62,966 nt of DNA from the NCBI GenBank assembly GCA_017412675.1, contig JAFPWV010000056.1:1-62966 (forward strand), written 5' to 3'. A program made the position numbers and the translations under genes. The stretch is from Clostridia bacterium (GTDB lineage: Bacteria > Bacillota > Clostridia > Oscillospirales > CAG-272). This document shows positions 1-7,686 of this stretch, one piece after another. Positions within the stretch are counted from its first letter, which is position 1; each line of letters begins with the position of its first letter. The notes below the pieces were generated by a model, which did not search any database, was not told where the DNA came from, and saw nothing but the letters and a program-made list of their open reading frames with translations.

Positions 1-1748
1 GAGAGCTTGTCGAGCTGCTCGTCGTAGCAGTGCGTGGTGTTGTAGCCTTCAGCGATGTAGGCCGGGTCGGTGGTGAAGTCGAAGGAGAAGTCATACGCAC
101 CGGAGGACCAGCCGGTCGCCAGGTTGAACATGTTGTAGGTCGGGACGGAGTAGTCGCCGCCAAGGCCGTACGCATCCTGACGATACATGTAGTTGAGCAG
201 TTCCGGGAAGGTCATGAGGTTCTGACGAATCTCAACGCCTGCCTGCTTGGTGCCTTCGCCGTTCGCGAGCATGGTCACGAGCAGGTCGGAGACGGAGTTG
301 CCTTCGGAGGAAGCCCAGTTGAGGAGAGCGGGCATCAGGGTGTCGCCGCCGACGGTCTTGCAGAAGGATTCATAGTTCGTCGCTTCCGCAGCGGAGACCT
401 TCTTGTAGCGGAGCTTGCCGGAGCCGTCCACATAGTCGGAGCCGTCTTCGTTGTACACGAAGCCGATGGACTTCAGGAGGGAGACCGCATCTTCCACGCT
501 GTAGTCGTAGGTGTCGATGTTGTCCGCGATGAACTTCTTGGAGTCTTCATACATGGAGAATGCCGTGCAGTACGGGCCGTGAACGACGGAGCCGTAGCCC
601 TGGCAGAAGGTGTTCGCGAATTCGTTTCTGTCGAGGAGGTGTGCAACCGCCTGACGGAATTCGGTGTACTGAGCGGGGCCGAGGTCGCACGCGAATGCGA
701 AGTAGCCGTAACCAGCTCTGTCATATTCGCAGAACTTGGAATCGATGGTGCCGTTGTCCATGAGGTCGTAGATCGCATTGACCTTATCGCCGTCCGCGAT
801 ACCGGAGTAGATCTGGATGCCGCCGGTGGCGATGGTGTCGATGACGGTGTCGTCTTCGGTCTTCACGATGACGAGCTTCTGGATGCCGGGCTTCTGGCCC
901 TCAAAGTTGCCGCAGTAGTTGGGGTTGACTTCGAGAACGATTTCGTTCGCGCTCTTGTCGAAGTTGACAAGGTTGTACGGGCCCGCGGTGACGCGGTTGG
1001 AGGTCGCATACTGAGCGGCGGTGATGTGATCGCCGACGGTGTCGATGGTGAATTCGGTACCGTTGTCGTTGACGAGGTAAGCGCCCTGGCCGTCATCCTT
1101 GACATGCCAGCCTTCGCCGAACCAGTAGGTGAGGTTCACAGCGCGGGCTCCGGCATAAGCGAGGTCGTAGTAGTAGGGCAGGTAGTTGTTTCCGTCGTAA
1201 CCGGTCTTGAGCTGGGTGAGGGAGAACTCATAGTCGCCGAGCAGACGGAGACCGGGCAGAGAGTTGGTCTCGCCGGTTCTGTAGGTGTTGCCGCCGGGGA
1301 TCATGTTGTAGCCGGCAGTGGTGGTGCCCATGTCAGCGCCGGTCTTGGACAGCGTGAAGAGGGACCAGGCAAGGAAGTTCTCGGCCTTGATCGGCTCGCC
1401 GTTGCTGAACACGAGGTTTTCCTTGATCTTGAAGGTGTAGGTGACGTTGCCGTCCGCATCTTCGGTTCTCTTGTAGCCGTTCTTCGCGACGACGGAGTCG
1501 TTGAGGACGTAGTCGCCGTTCTGGTTGGAAGTAACGGTCACGCAGTCATCGGTCAGGGTGATGACATCCTGGTCGGTGGCGTTGATGGAGCTGGTAAACG
1601 CGCCGTAAGCCCAGTCACCGTTCGCTTCGGTGTCCGTGCCGATGACGACCTGTCCAGCAGGCTTGGAGCTTCCGCATCCGGTGAGCGCCAGCGCGGAGAG
1701 CATGAGAACAGCCAGCACGAAGCTGAGTATTCTACTGTGCAGTTTCAT
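1..1748 (-). CDS. Peptide ABC transporter substrate-binding lipoprotein (partial)
   Basis: This is the N-terminal 582 residues of a secreted solute-binding protein of the SBP_bac_5 (oligopeptide/dipeptide, OppA/DppA) class; the 3' end lies beyond the left edge. The ATG at 1748 follows a good GGAGG about 8 bases upstream. The protein opens with a lipoprotein signal peptide (KLHSRILS, a hydrophobic core, then lipobox LALTGC near residue 25), so it should be anchored outside the membrane. The body has family features such as YTFKIKENLVFSNGEPIKAENF, typical of the domain that encloses peptide ligands, and FRQAVAHLLDRNEF. Permease and ATPase genes, if linked, would lie to the left. It has its own sigma-A promoter and a leader of nearly 190 nt. 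The ligand cannot be read from sequence. Confidence 0.9.
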   Translation of the reverse strand, partial: MKLHSRILSFVLAVLMLSALALTGCGSSKPAGQVVIGTDTEANGDWAYGAFTSSINATDQDVITLTDDCVTVTSNQNGDYVLNDSVVAKNGYKRTEDADGNVTYTFKIKENLVFSNGEPIKAENFLAWSLFTLSKTGADMGTTTAGYNMIPGGNTYRTGETNSLPGLRLLGDYEFSLTQLKTGYDGNNYLPYYYDLAYAGARAVNLTYWFGEGWHVKDDGQGAYLVNDNGTEFTIDTVGDHITAAQYATSNRVTAGPYNLVNFDKSANEIVLEVNPNYCGNFEGQKPGIQKLVIVKTEDDTVIDTIATGGIQIYSGIADGDKVNAIYDLMDNGTIDSKFCEYDRAGYGYFAFACDLGPAQYTEFRQAVAHLLDRNEFANTFCQGYGSVVHGPYCTAFSMYEDSKKFIADNIDTYDYSVEDAVSLLKSIGFVYNEDGSDYVDGSGKLRYKKVSAAEATNYESFCKTVGGDTLMPALLNWASSEGNSVSDLLVTMLANGEGTKQAGVEIRQNLMTFPELLNYMYRQDAYGLGGDYSVPTYNMFNLATGWSSGAYDFSFDFTTDPAYIAEGYNTTHCYDEQLDKL

Positions 1749-1923
1749 GGTTTTTTCATCCTCCATAAGTTTTTTTGGACCGTCCGGTTTCCGTCCCGCA
1801 TTCCGCGAAGAACGGGAGGGGCGGTCCGAACCGGTGTATATCTGAAAGCGCATCCGCACATTGATGCGCCTTCATAACGGAATGAATACGGCATCCTCAT
1901 TTCCGCGGCGCGGAGAAGAAGGA
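1749..1923 (-). other. Structured 5' leader of the peptide-binding gene
   Basis: The stretch between the promoter and the ATG at 1748 contains no convincing ORF. In the minus-strand RNA, GCGCATC pairs with GATGCGC around an 8-nt loop, and a second stem closes with GGACCG/CGGTCC just before the run of A's and the Shine-Dalgarno. I do not recognise a riboswitch class. The 1973-2100 stretch, down to the next gene's stop, holds nothing I can identify. Confidence 0.4.
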
Positions 1924-1972
1924 ATTGTATTACATTACAATGTATTATAGCAAGAAATCACCCGGAAGTCAA
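1924..1972 (-). promoter_or_regulatory. Sigma-A promoter with palindromic operator-like site for the peptide-binding gene
   Basis: On the minus strand, -35 TTGACT (1967-1972), 17-bp spacer, -10 TATAAT (1944-1949). Just downstream, across the expected transcription start near 1937, lies ATTGTAATGTAATACAAT (1924-1941), whose 6-bp arms ATTGTA/TACAAT are perfect inverted repeats. That position would suit a repressor. Promoter is clear; the operator is inference. Confidence 0.8.
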
Positions 1973-2100
1973 GATTAAATTCAAGATATTTTCATGGAGG
2001 ATGAAATTTGGTCACCGAAACGACACATTCGGGCGAATATACGTCATGATATGAACATTTTGACGGAAACGCGCGGTCATCCTGCAAAAGAACGGCGGGA

Positions 2101-4425
2101 TCAATGCTGCTCCGCGAGGTAGATCGACGCGCGGGACTGGATCTTTCCGGCGCACTCCTCCGCCGTGCCGACGCCGCCGAGGAACGCCGAGATCTCTTCG
2201 CGGATGATCATCCAGAGCGAGCGGTCCCAGCGCCCGACGAGCGAATCGCCCGCGCTGTCGAGGATGGCTTCCATCCGCGCCGTGTCCTCCGGTTCGGCGA
2301 CATACAGCGCGCCGGGGTATTCGAGATCCGCTTCGGTGAACTCCTCCGAAGAGCCCGGCATGTAGATCGGATAGGGATGGTCGCCGAAATACGCGATCTG
2401 AGCGTGTCCGTAATAGTCCTCGGCGGACCGGCGGAGGTCTTCGCGCAGGGAGGTGGAGATGCCGCCCCTTCCCTCTCCGCCGATGAAGGTCTCCCGGATG
2501 AAGTCCCACGCGAGATCGGGCTCCTCGCAGAAGGTCGTGATGACGAAGACCTCGGTCGGATCGATCTGAATGCCCGCGCCCGCTTCCCGAGTCGACGACG
2601 GGTAGCCGATCAGGACCCAGTCCTTCGTGTTGAAGAGCTTGAACGGGGCCAAGCCGAGCGCGTCCGGCTGGCATTTCGCAAGCGCGATCCGCCCGCTCAG
2701 CCGCATTTCGGCGCGTCCGTCGCTGTCAAGCTCCGCGAACGGCGAGGTCCGGCGGTATTCCTCCTCGGTCGGGAGCGCGTCGAGGAAGCGGAGGAACCGC
2801 ACGAAATCCGGGCTGTCGAAGGAGCAGGTCCCCGCCTCCTGGTCGACGAACGCGCGGTAGGCTCCCTGCGACAGGAATTCATCGCTGACACTCGAGCCCC
2901 GCGTGAGGTTCCAGAGCAGTTCCCGCCCTTCCCCGAGGCTTTCGGCAAAGTCGAGGAACTCCTCGATCGTCCAGCAGCCGCGCTCGCCGATCTCCCCGAG
3001 GATCTCCCGGGTGGAGACGAGCGTCGGGTAGATCGAGACGCCGTTCGTGATCCCCCACATCCCGCCCGCACCGTCGTCAAACATGCGCTTCACCGAGCCG
3101 AAGAGGTTGTCCGGGTTGACGCGCTCGTCTGCCTCGAGGTACGGCGTGAGGTCGCGGCAGAGGCCGTGCCGGAAGGCCTGCTCGATATACGATCCGACAC
3201 CCTCGCTGAGAAGGATGTCCGGCTTGTAGCTCCCGGTCACCATGTCGAGGGTCATCTTGCCGCCGGGCGCGGGGAAATCGATGTCCGGCGGGTCGCCCGA
3301 GCGGTCGTCGATCACGATGCGGTACCCCGGATGGGAGGCGTTGAAGATGCGCATCGCGTCCTTGATATTCATGCCGACCTCCGGATACCGTGTCGCAACG
3401 ACGATCTTCTTGACCGTCCGCAGATCGACGTCCGGGATCGGATCATGCACCACAAGCGAATCCTGGAGGATCGTCATGATGCTGGTCTGGACCGCGAATA
3501 CCCGTCCGTCGCCGACCGCGCAGACATGTTCGAGATTGCCGACGAGGCCGGAGTTGGTGAGATCGGCGATCGTATCCTTCTCCCACGAGCCCTTCTTCGC
3601 CTCGCGCACGCCGTAAACCCCCCCTTCGTTCGAGTAGAAGAAGAGGTAGTCCCCCGATCCGGGCGCCGCCGACGCACGGGAAGACGTATGGAAGACCTCA
3701 CCGAGCTTCCCGGTCTTCGCGTCGATCGGCACGGCGCTTCCGTTGTCGTAGTGGAGCAGGAATCGCCCGTCCGGGAGGGAGAACAGCCGATGCATGACGG
3801 GCTGGACCGATACGGTGTTTTTCACAAGGAGTTTTTCGTCGAAGAGCAGGAGCTGGGTCCCGTAGGAGATGCAGAACCGCCCCTCTGCGCCGACGGTAAA
3901 AGCCTGCGGCAGGCTCCCGTCCGTGACGAGCGCCGCGAGATCCGTGTCGTATGTCACGACCTCTCCGGACGCGGGATCGAAGCGGTTAAGGTAACTGCTC
4001 CCCACGCTGCCGTCCATCCGCACAGAGAGGTACCAGAGGATCCCGTCCCGAATGGATCCTGTCCGGTACCACGAGCCGTCCTCGCTTTCCGGGAGCGGGA
4101 CGGAGGAGAGGATGGTCTCCCCGTCCGTGCGGCAGAACGCGCGCCGGGCGACGGTCGTGATCTCCCCGTCCTCTCCGGCAGCCTCTTCATAGCGCAGCGT
4201 CGTGAAGCGGAGCTCGCCGCGCTCTTCGTCCCACTCGAAGGCCGTCATCGTATCCGGCACCGCGCCCTCTTCCAGTGTGATGGCCTGCGAATCCACAAGG
4301 TGCGTGAGGATATTCGGGTCCCCGGTCTGCTCCGGTTCCTCCGTCTTCTTCCCCTTCCCGCAGCCCGCGAGGAGGGCGATGGCGAGGAGGACGGCGAGGA
4401 GGCGCGTCAGGCGGTTATGTTTCAT
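2101..4425 (-). CDS. Large extracellular solute-binding lipoprotein
   Basis: About 774 residues. I prefer the ATG at 4425 (MKHNRLTRLL) to the ATG at 4431, because AAAGGAG sits 7 bases from the former and only 1 from the latter. A lipoprotein signal (hydrophobic core, LLAGCGKGKK) opens the protein. The N-terminal ~330 residues look like repeated beta strands (possible sensor or propeller-like part). From about residue 340 a family-1 (sugar-type) solute-binding domain follows, with segments such as KPDILLSEGVGSYIEQAF and CWTIEEFLDFAESLGEG. No permease or ATPase gene is adjacent, so it may serve a distant transporter or act in sensing. Ligand unknown. It has its own strong promoter, divergent from dapA. 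Confidence 0.8.
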   Translation of the reverse strand: MKHNRLTRLLAVLLAIALLAGCGKGKKTEEPEQTGDPNILTHLVDSQAITLEEGAVPDTMTAFEWDEERGELRFTTLRYEEAAGEDGEITTVARRAFCRTDGETILSSVPLPESEDGSWYRTGSIRDGILWYLSVRMDGSVGSSYLNRFDPASGEVVTYDTDLAALVTDGSLPQAFTVGAEGRFCISYGTQLLLFDEKLLVKNTVSVQPVMHRLFSLPDGRFLLHYDNGSAVPIDAKTGKLGEVFHTSSRASAAPGSGDYLFFYSNEGGVYGVREAKKGSWEKDTIADLTNSGLVGNLEHVCAVGDGRVFAVQTSIMTILQDSLVVHDPIPDVDLRTVKKIVVATRYPEVGMNIKDAMRIFNASHPGYRIVIDDRSGDPPDIDFPAPGGKMTLDMVTGSYKPDILLSEGVGSYIEQAFRHGLCRDLTPYLEADERVNPDNLFGSVKRMFDDGAGGMWGITNGVSIYPTLVSTREILGEIGERGCWTIEEFLDFAESLGEGRELLWNLTRGSSVSDEFLSQGAYRAFVDQEAGTCSFDSPDFVRFLRFLDALPTEEEYRRTSPFAELDSDGRAEMRLSGRIALAKCQPDALGLAPFKLFNTKDWVLIGYPSSTREAGAGIQIDPTEVFVITTFCEEPDLAWDFIRETFIGGEGRGGISTSLREDLRRSAEDYYGHAQIAYFGDHPYPIYMPGSSEEFTEADLEYPGALYVAEPEDTARMEAILDSAGDSLVGRWDRSLWMIIREEISAFLGGVGTAEECAGKIQSRASIYLAEQH

Positions 4426-4476
4426 GGTCATGCTCCTTTTTTCCTGTTGTTCAGTCGTCTTTTTCTTCTACACCTC

Positions 4477-4505
4477 ATTTTAGCAAAGTTTCATCCATTT
4501 GTCAA
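4477..4505 (-). promoter_or_regulatory. Sigma-A promoter of the large lipoprotein gene
   Basis: Minus strand: -35 TTGACA (4500-4505), 17-bp spacer, -10 TAAAAT (4477-4482); start expected near 4470, giving a short leader to the ATG at 4425. Confidence 0.85.
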
Positions 4506-4594
4506 GACTCGGCGGGCAAAAGAAATAAAAATGCAAAAAACGGGAAAGTTTTTTCGTGTAAAACGGGGATTCGCGCGAAATTGCGCCGGGGTGC

Positions 4595-4623
4595 TTGACA
4601 AGCTCCGCCGCGCGTGGTACAAT
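4595..4623 (+). promoter_or_regulatory. Sigma-A promoter of the dapA operon
   Basis: -35 TTGACA (4595-4600), 17-bp spacer, -10 TACAAT (4618-4623). Transcription should begin near 4630, just before the riboswitch. Confidence 0.9.
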
Positions 4624-4641
4624 ATGCATGAATATACAAGA

Positions 4642-4813
4642 GATAGAGGCGCGCCGCGCCAAAAGTACCGCGAAATCCGGCTGACCGGGCCGCGCGGGAA
4701 AGGGACCGGCGCCGAAGCGGACGCATCCCCGGTCGGGGCGTTTCGCTGGCACGGCGGAGAAGATCCGTCCTGCTGTCGCACGGGTCCCGCCCGGATCCGC
4801 GCGGAGCGCTATC
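4642..4813 (+). ncRNA. Lysine riboswitch aptamer (L box)
   Basis: The conserved L-box blocks occur in order: AGAGGCGCG, AGTA, GGGAAAGG, GCCGAAG, GCTGG, CTGTCGCA and the closing GAGCGCTATC. The P1 helix pairs GATAG (4642-4646) with CTATC (4809-4813). It sits between the promoter and dapA, exactly where lysine feedback on the diaminopimelate/lysine pathway is expected. Lysine binding should stabilise P1 and let the downstream terminator fold. Confidence 0.95.
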
Positions 4814-4828
4814 GGCATCCACGAGGGT

Positions 4829-4857
4829 GAGATAGCGTCGTCCGCTGTCTCTTTTTT
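4829..4857 (+). terminator. Riboswitch-controlled attenuator terminator
   Basis: GAGATAGCG (4829-4837) pairs with CGCTGTCTC (4843-4851) over a TCGTC loop, followed by six T's. Its 5' arm GATAGCG can instead pair with the aptamer's 3' P1 strand CGCTATC, so the antiterminator and P1 are mutually exclusive. This is a transcription-attenuation switch: lysine present means termination. Confidence 0.9.
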
Positions 4858-4887
4858 ATACCTGTAAATCATTGGAGGTTCACGCGC

Positions 4888-5781
4888 ATGAAAAACACCG
4901 TCTTCACCGGAGCCGGCACCGCCCTCGTCACCCCACTCACGAAGGACGGGGTGGACTTCAAGACATTCGCCGATCTCATCGAATGGCAGATCTCCGAGGG
5001 GATCGACGCCCTCGTCATCGCCGGGACCACGGGTGAGGGCTCGACCCTCTCCGACGAGGAGCACCGGGCCGTCCTCAAGTTCGCCTCGGAGCAGATCCGC
5101 GGGCGCGTACCCGTCGTCGCCGGAACCGGCTCGAACGACACCGCCTACGCGATCGATCTGACGAAATACGCCTGCGAGGTCGGCTGCGACGCCATGCTCC
5201 TCGTCACGCCATATTACAACAAGGCGACCCAGCGGGGGCTCATCGAATCCTTCGCGGCCATCGCCGACGCCTCCTCGAAGCCCTGCATCCTCTACAACGT
5301 CCCTTCCCGCACCGGGTGCAATCTCCTGCCCCCCGCCCTCGCGGCGCTCTCGGATCACCCGAACATCGTCGGCGTCAAGGAGGCGAGCGGGAACATCTCC
5401 CAGATCGCCGAGGAAGCCGCGCTGTGCGGAGATCGGATCGACTTCTACTCCGGCAACGACGACCAGATCGTCCCGATCCTCTCCCTCGGGGGCGTCGGCG
5501 TGATCTCCGTCCTCTCGAACCTCCTCCCGAAGGAGACGTCCCGGATGTGCCATCTCTTCCTCGACGGCGACGTGAAGGCGGCCCGGGAGATGCAGCTGAA
5601 ATACCTGCCCCTCATCAACGCGCTCTTCTCGGAGGTCAACCCGATCCCCGTCAAGGCCGCGATGAGCCGCATGGGCTTCGGCGAGAACTGTCTGCGCCTC
5701 CCGCTCACCCCGATGGAGGAGGAGCACGAGGCCAAGCTCGTCGCCCTGATGCGGGAAGCCGGCGTGCCGATGGTGAGGTGA
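4888..5781 (+). CDS. dapA: 4-hydroxy-tetrahydrodipicolinate synthase
   Basis: 297 residues, the usual DapA length. It condenses pyruvate with aspartate semialdehyde, the first committed step to diaminopimelate and lysine, in the cytoplasm. It is a TIM barrel of the DHDPS/NAL family: substrate loop GTTGEGSTLSDEEH near residues 46-59, Tyr in YYNKATQRG and YNVPSRTGCN, and the Schiff-base lysine in VGVKEASGNI. The ATG is preceded by TTGGAGGT at about 7 bases. First gene of an operon with dapB (4-bp gap) and ddh, controlled by the lysine riboswitch upstream. Confidence 0.97.
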   Translation: MKNTVFTGAGTALVTPLTKDGVDFKTFADLIEWQISEGIDALVIAGTTGEGSTLSDEEHRAVLKFASEQIRGRVPVVAGTGSNDTAYAIDLTKYACEVGCDAMLLVTPYYNKATQRGLIESFAAIADASSKPCILYNVPSRTGCNLLPPALAALSDHPNIVGVKEASGNISQIAEEAALCGDRIDFYSGNDDQIVPILSLGGVGVISVLSNLLPKETSRMCHLFLDGDVKAAREMQLKYLPLINALFSEVNPIPVKAAMSRMGFGENCLRLPLTPMEEEHEAKLVALMREAGVPMVR

Positions 5782-5785
5782 CACG

Positions 5786-6553
5786 ATGAAGATTCTTGTG
5801 AGCGGCCTCGGCGGGCACATGGGCACGGAAGTCGCGCGCCTCGCCGGAGCCGGATACCGCGGGACCTCCCTCCTCGGCGGGATCGATCCGTTCGCGGAGG
5901 CCACGGCCGTCCCGTGCGCGAGATCCTTTGAGGAGGCTGAGACCCTCTTCGCCGCCGATCTCGCAGACCGGCCTTGCGTCGTCGATTTCAGCCATCACAG
6001 CGCGACCCCCGCCCTGCTCAATTTCGCCGTCAAGTATTCGCTCCCCGTCGTTCACGCCACCACCGGGCACACGGAGGAGGAGCTCGCCGCGATCCCCGGA
6101 GCCGCGGAAAAGATCCCGCTGTTCCGTTCGGCGAACATGTCCGTCGGCATCGCGCTCCTCGTCGAGCTGGCGAAGCAGACGGCGGCGGCGTTCCCGGACG
6201 CGGAGATCGAGATCGTCGAGCGGCACCATGACCGCAAGTTCGACGCGCCGAGCGGGACCGCCCTGATGCTGGCGGACGCCATCCGCGAGGTCCGGCCGTC
6301 GGCAACCCTGCATCCCGGACGCGCCGGCTACGGGAAGCGCACCCCGGACGAGATCGGCATCCACGCCATCCGCATGGGGAACATCGTCGGCGATCACGAA
6401 GTCCTCGTCGGCACGCAGAACCAGACCATCACCCTGAAGCATGAGGCCCACAGCCGCGCCCTGTTCGCGGAGGGAGCCCTCGCCGCGGCGGCATTTCTCG
6501 AGGGAAAGCCCGCGGGGCTCTACGATATGAACCGCATGATCCACGACCGGTGA
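5786..6553 (+). CDS. dapB: 4-hydroxy-tetrahydrodipicolinate reductase
   Basis: 255 residues. Reduces the DapA product to tetrahydrodipicolinate with NAD(P)H. The N-terminal nucleotide-binding glycine motif is LVSGLGGHMGTEVARLA. The central ATTGHTEEEL and the catalytic block ERHHDRKFDAPSGTA (His-His pair and the Lys-Asp substrate site) are intact. It lies 4 bases after dapA and 24 bases before ddh, so it is cotranscribed. Its product feeds directly into the dehydrogenase encoded next. Confidence 0.97.
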   Translation: MKILVSGLGGHMGTEVARLAGAGYRGTSLLGGIDPFAEATAVPCARSFEEAETLFAADLADRPCVVDFSHHSATPALLNFAVKYSLPVVHATTGHTEEELAAIPGAAEKIPLFRSANMSVGIALLVELAKQTAAAFPDAEIEIVERHHDRKFDAPSGTALMLADAIREVRPSATLHPGRAGYGKRTPDEIGIHAIRMGNIVGDHEVLVGTQNQTITLKHEAHSRALFAEGALAAAAFLEGKPAGLYDMNRMIHDR

Positions 6554-6577
6554 CCCCGGAGAAAGAAGAAAACGCCC

Positions 6578-7555
6578 ATGAAAATCGCCATTTACGGTTA
6601 CGGCAATCTCGGACGCGGCGTGGAGTGCGCCGTCACGGCAGCCCCGGACGCCTCCCTCGTCGGCATCTTCACCCGCCGCGACCCGTCCGCCGTCCATCCG
6701 CACACCGACGTCCCGGTTTATCCCGCGGACGATATTCTCACATACCGCGATCGGATCGACGTCCTCGTGATCTGCGGCGGGAGCGCGACCGATCTGCCCG
6801 CGATGACCCCCGCGCTGGCAAAGGATTTCAACGTCGTCGACAGCTTCGACACGCACGCCTCCATTCCGGAGCACTTTGCCCGGGTCGACAGCGCCGCGGC
6901 GGAGAACGGACACATCGCCCTCATCTCCGCGGGCTGGGATCCCGGCATGTTCTCGCTGAACCGCCTCTACGCGTCGGCGATCCTCCCGGACGGCGCGGAC
7001 TACACCTTCTGGGGACGCGGCGTGAGTCAGGGCCATTCCGACGCCATCCGCCGCATCGACGGGGTGAAGGACGCCCGGCAGTACACCGTTCCCGTCCCCG
7101 AAGCCCTCGCAAAGGTCCGGGCGGGCGAAAATCCGACCCTCACCGTCCGCGAGAAGCACACCCGCGAGTGCTACGTCGTCGCAGAGGAAGGCGCGGACCT
7201 CGGCCGCATCGAGCGCGAGATCAAGACCATGCCGCACTACTTCGACGAATACGACACGACCGTGAACTTCATCACGGAGGAAGAACTTCTCCGCGATCAC
7301 CGGGGCATCCCGCACGGCGGCAGCGTCATCCGCACCGGCAAGACCGGCTGGAACGGCGAGAACCGGCACGTCATCGAATATTCCCTGAAGCTCGACTCGA
7401 ACCCCGAATTCACGGCGTCCGTCCTCGTCGCCTTCGCCCGCGCGATCTTCAAGATGCACAGCCGCGGCGTCACGGGCTGCAAGACGGTCTTCGACATCGC
7501 CCCCGCGGATCTCTCCCCGCTCTCCCCCGAAGAGCTCCGCGCGAAGATGCTCTGA
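6578..7555 (+). CDS. ddh: meso-diaminopimelate dehydrogenase
   Basis: 325 residues, matching the Ddh family (about 320). It makes meso-diaminopimelate in one NADPH- and ammonia-dependent step, bypassing the acylated branch (DapD/E/F). Evidence: N-terminal Rossmann motif IAIYGYGNLGRGVE, GGSATDLPAM, the characteristic STGWDPGM-like block ISAGWDPGMFSLNR, GRGVSQGHSDAIRRI, MPHYFDEYDTTVNFI and IPHGGSVIRTGKTGWNGEN. Third gene of the lysine-riboswitch operon, followed by a terminator. Supports a peptidoglycan containing meso-diaminopimelate. Confidence 0.95.
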   Translation: MKIAIYGYGNLGRGVECAVTAAPDASLVGIFTRRDPSAVHPHTDVPVYPADDILTYRDRIDVLVICGGSATDLPAMTPALAKDFNVVDSFDTHASIPEHFARVDSAAAENGHIALISAGWDPGMFSLNRLYASAILPDGADYTFWGRGVSQGHSDAIRRIDGVKDARQYTVPVPEALAKVRAGENPTLTVREKHTRECYVVAEEGADLGRIEREIKTMPHYFDEYDTTVNFITEEELLRDHRGIPHGGSVIRTGKTGWNGENRHVIEYSLKLDSNPEFTASVLVAFARAIFKMHSRGVTGCKTVFDIAPADLSPLSPEELRAKML

Positions 7556-7577
7556 TCCTGTCCCCCTTTCCACATTG

Positions 7578-7606
7578 AAATCGGCCGCACAGCCGATTTT
7601 CGTTTT
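7578..7606 (+). terminator. Intrinsic terminator after ddh
   Basis: AAATCGGC (7578-7585) pairs with GCCGATTT (7592-7599) over a CGCACA loop, then TCGTTTT. It closes the dapA-dapB-ddh operon. Confidence 0.85.
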
Positions 7607-7610
7607 CATG

Positions 7611-7639
7611 TTGCACTTTCCCGCGGATTGTGCTATAAT
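7611..7639 (+). promoter_or_regulatory. Sigma-A promoter of metY-metA
   Basis: -35 TTGCAC (7611-7616), 17-bp spacer, -10 TATAAT (7634-7639). Only about 45 bases separate the start site from the metY ATG, so there is no room for a SAM riboswitch or T-box. Confidence 0.85.
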
Positions 7640-7686
7640 GCTCTCTGTAACCGAAAAATCGTATCAATTCAGGAGGATCCACCCCA

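Noticed and set aside
30-1877. A 615-codon plus-strand frame at the left end
   Set aside because: It is the antisense shadow of the peptide-binding lipoprotein gene, which has a signal peptide, lipobox, SD and promoter.
7556-7686. SAM riboswitch before metY
   Set aside because: Only about 45 bases of leader lie between promoter and ATG, too short for any SAM class, and the space before it is the ddh terminator.
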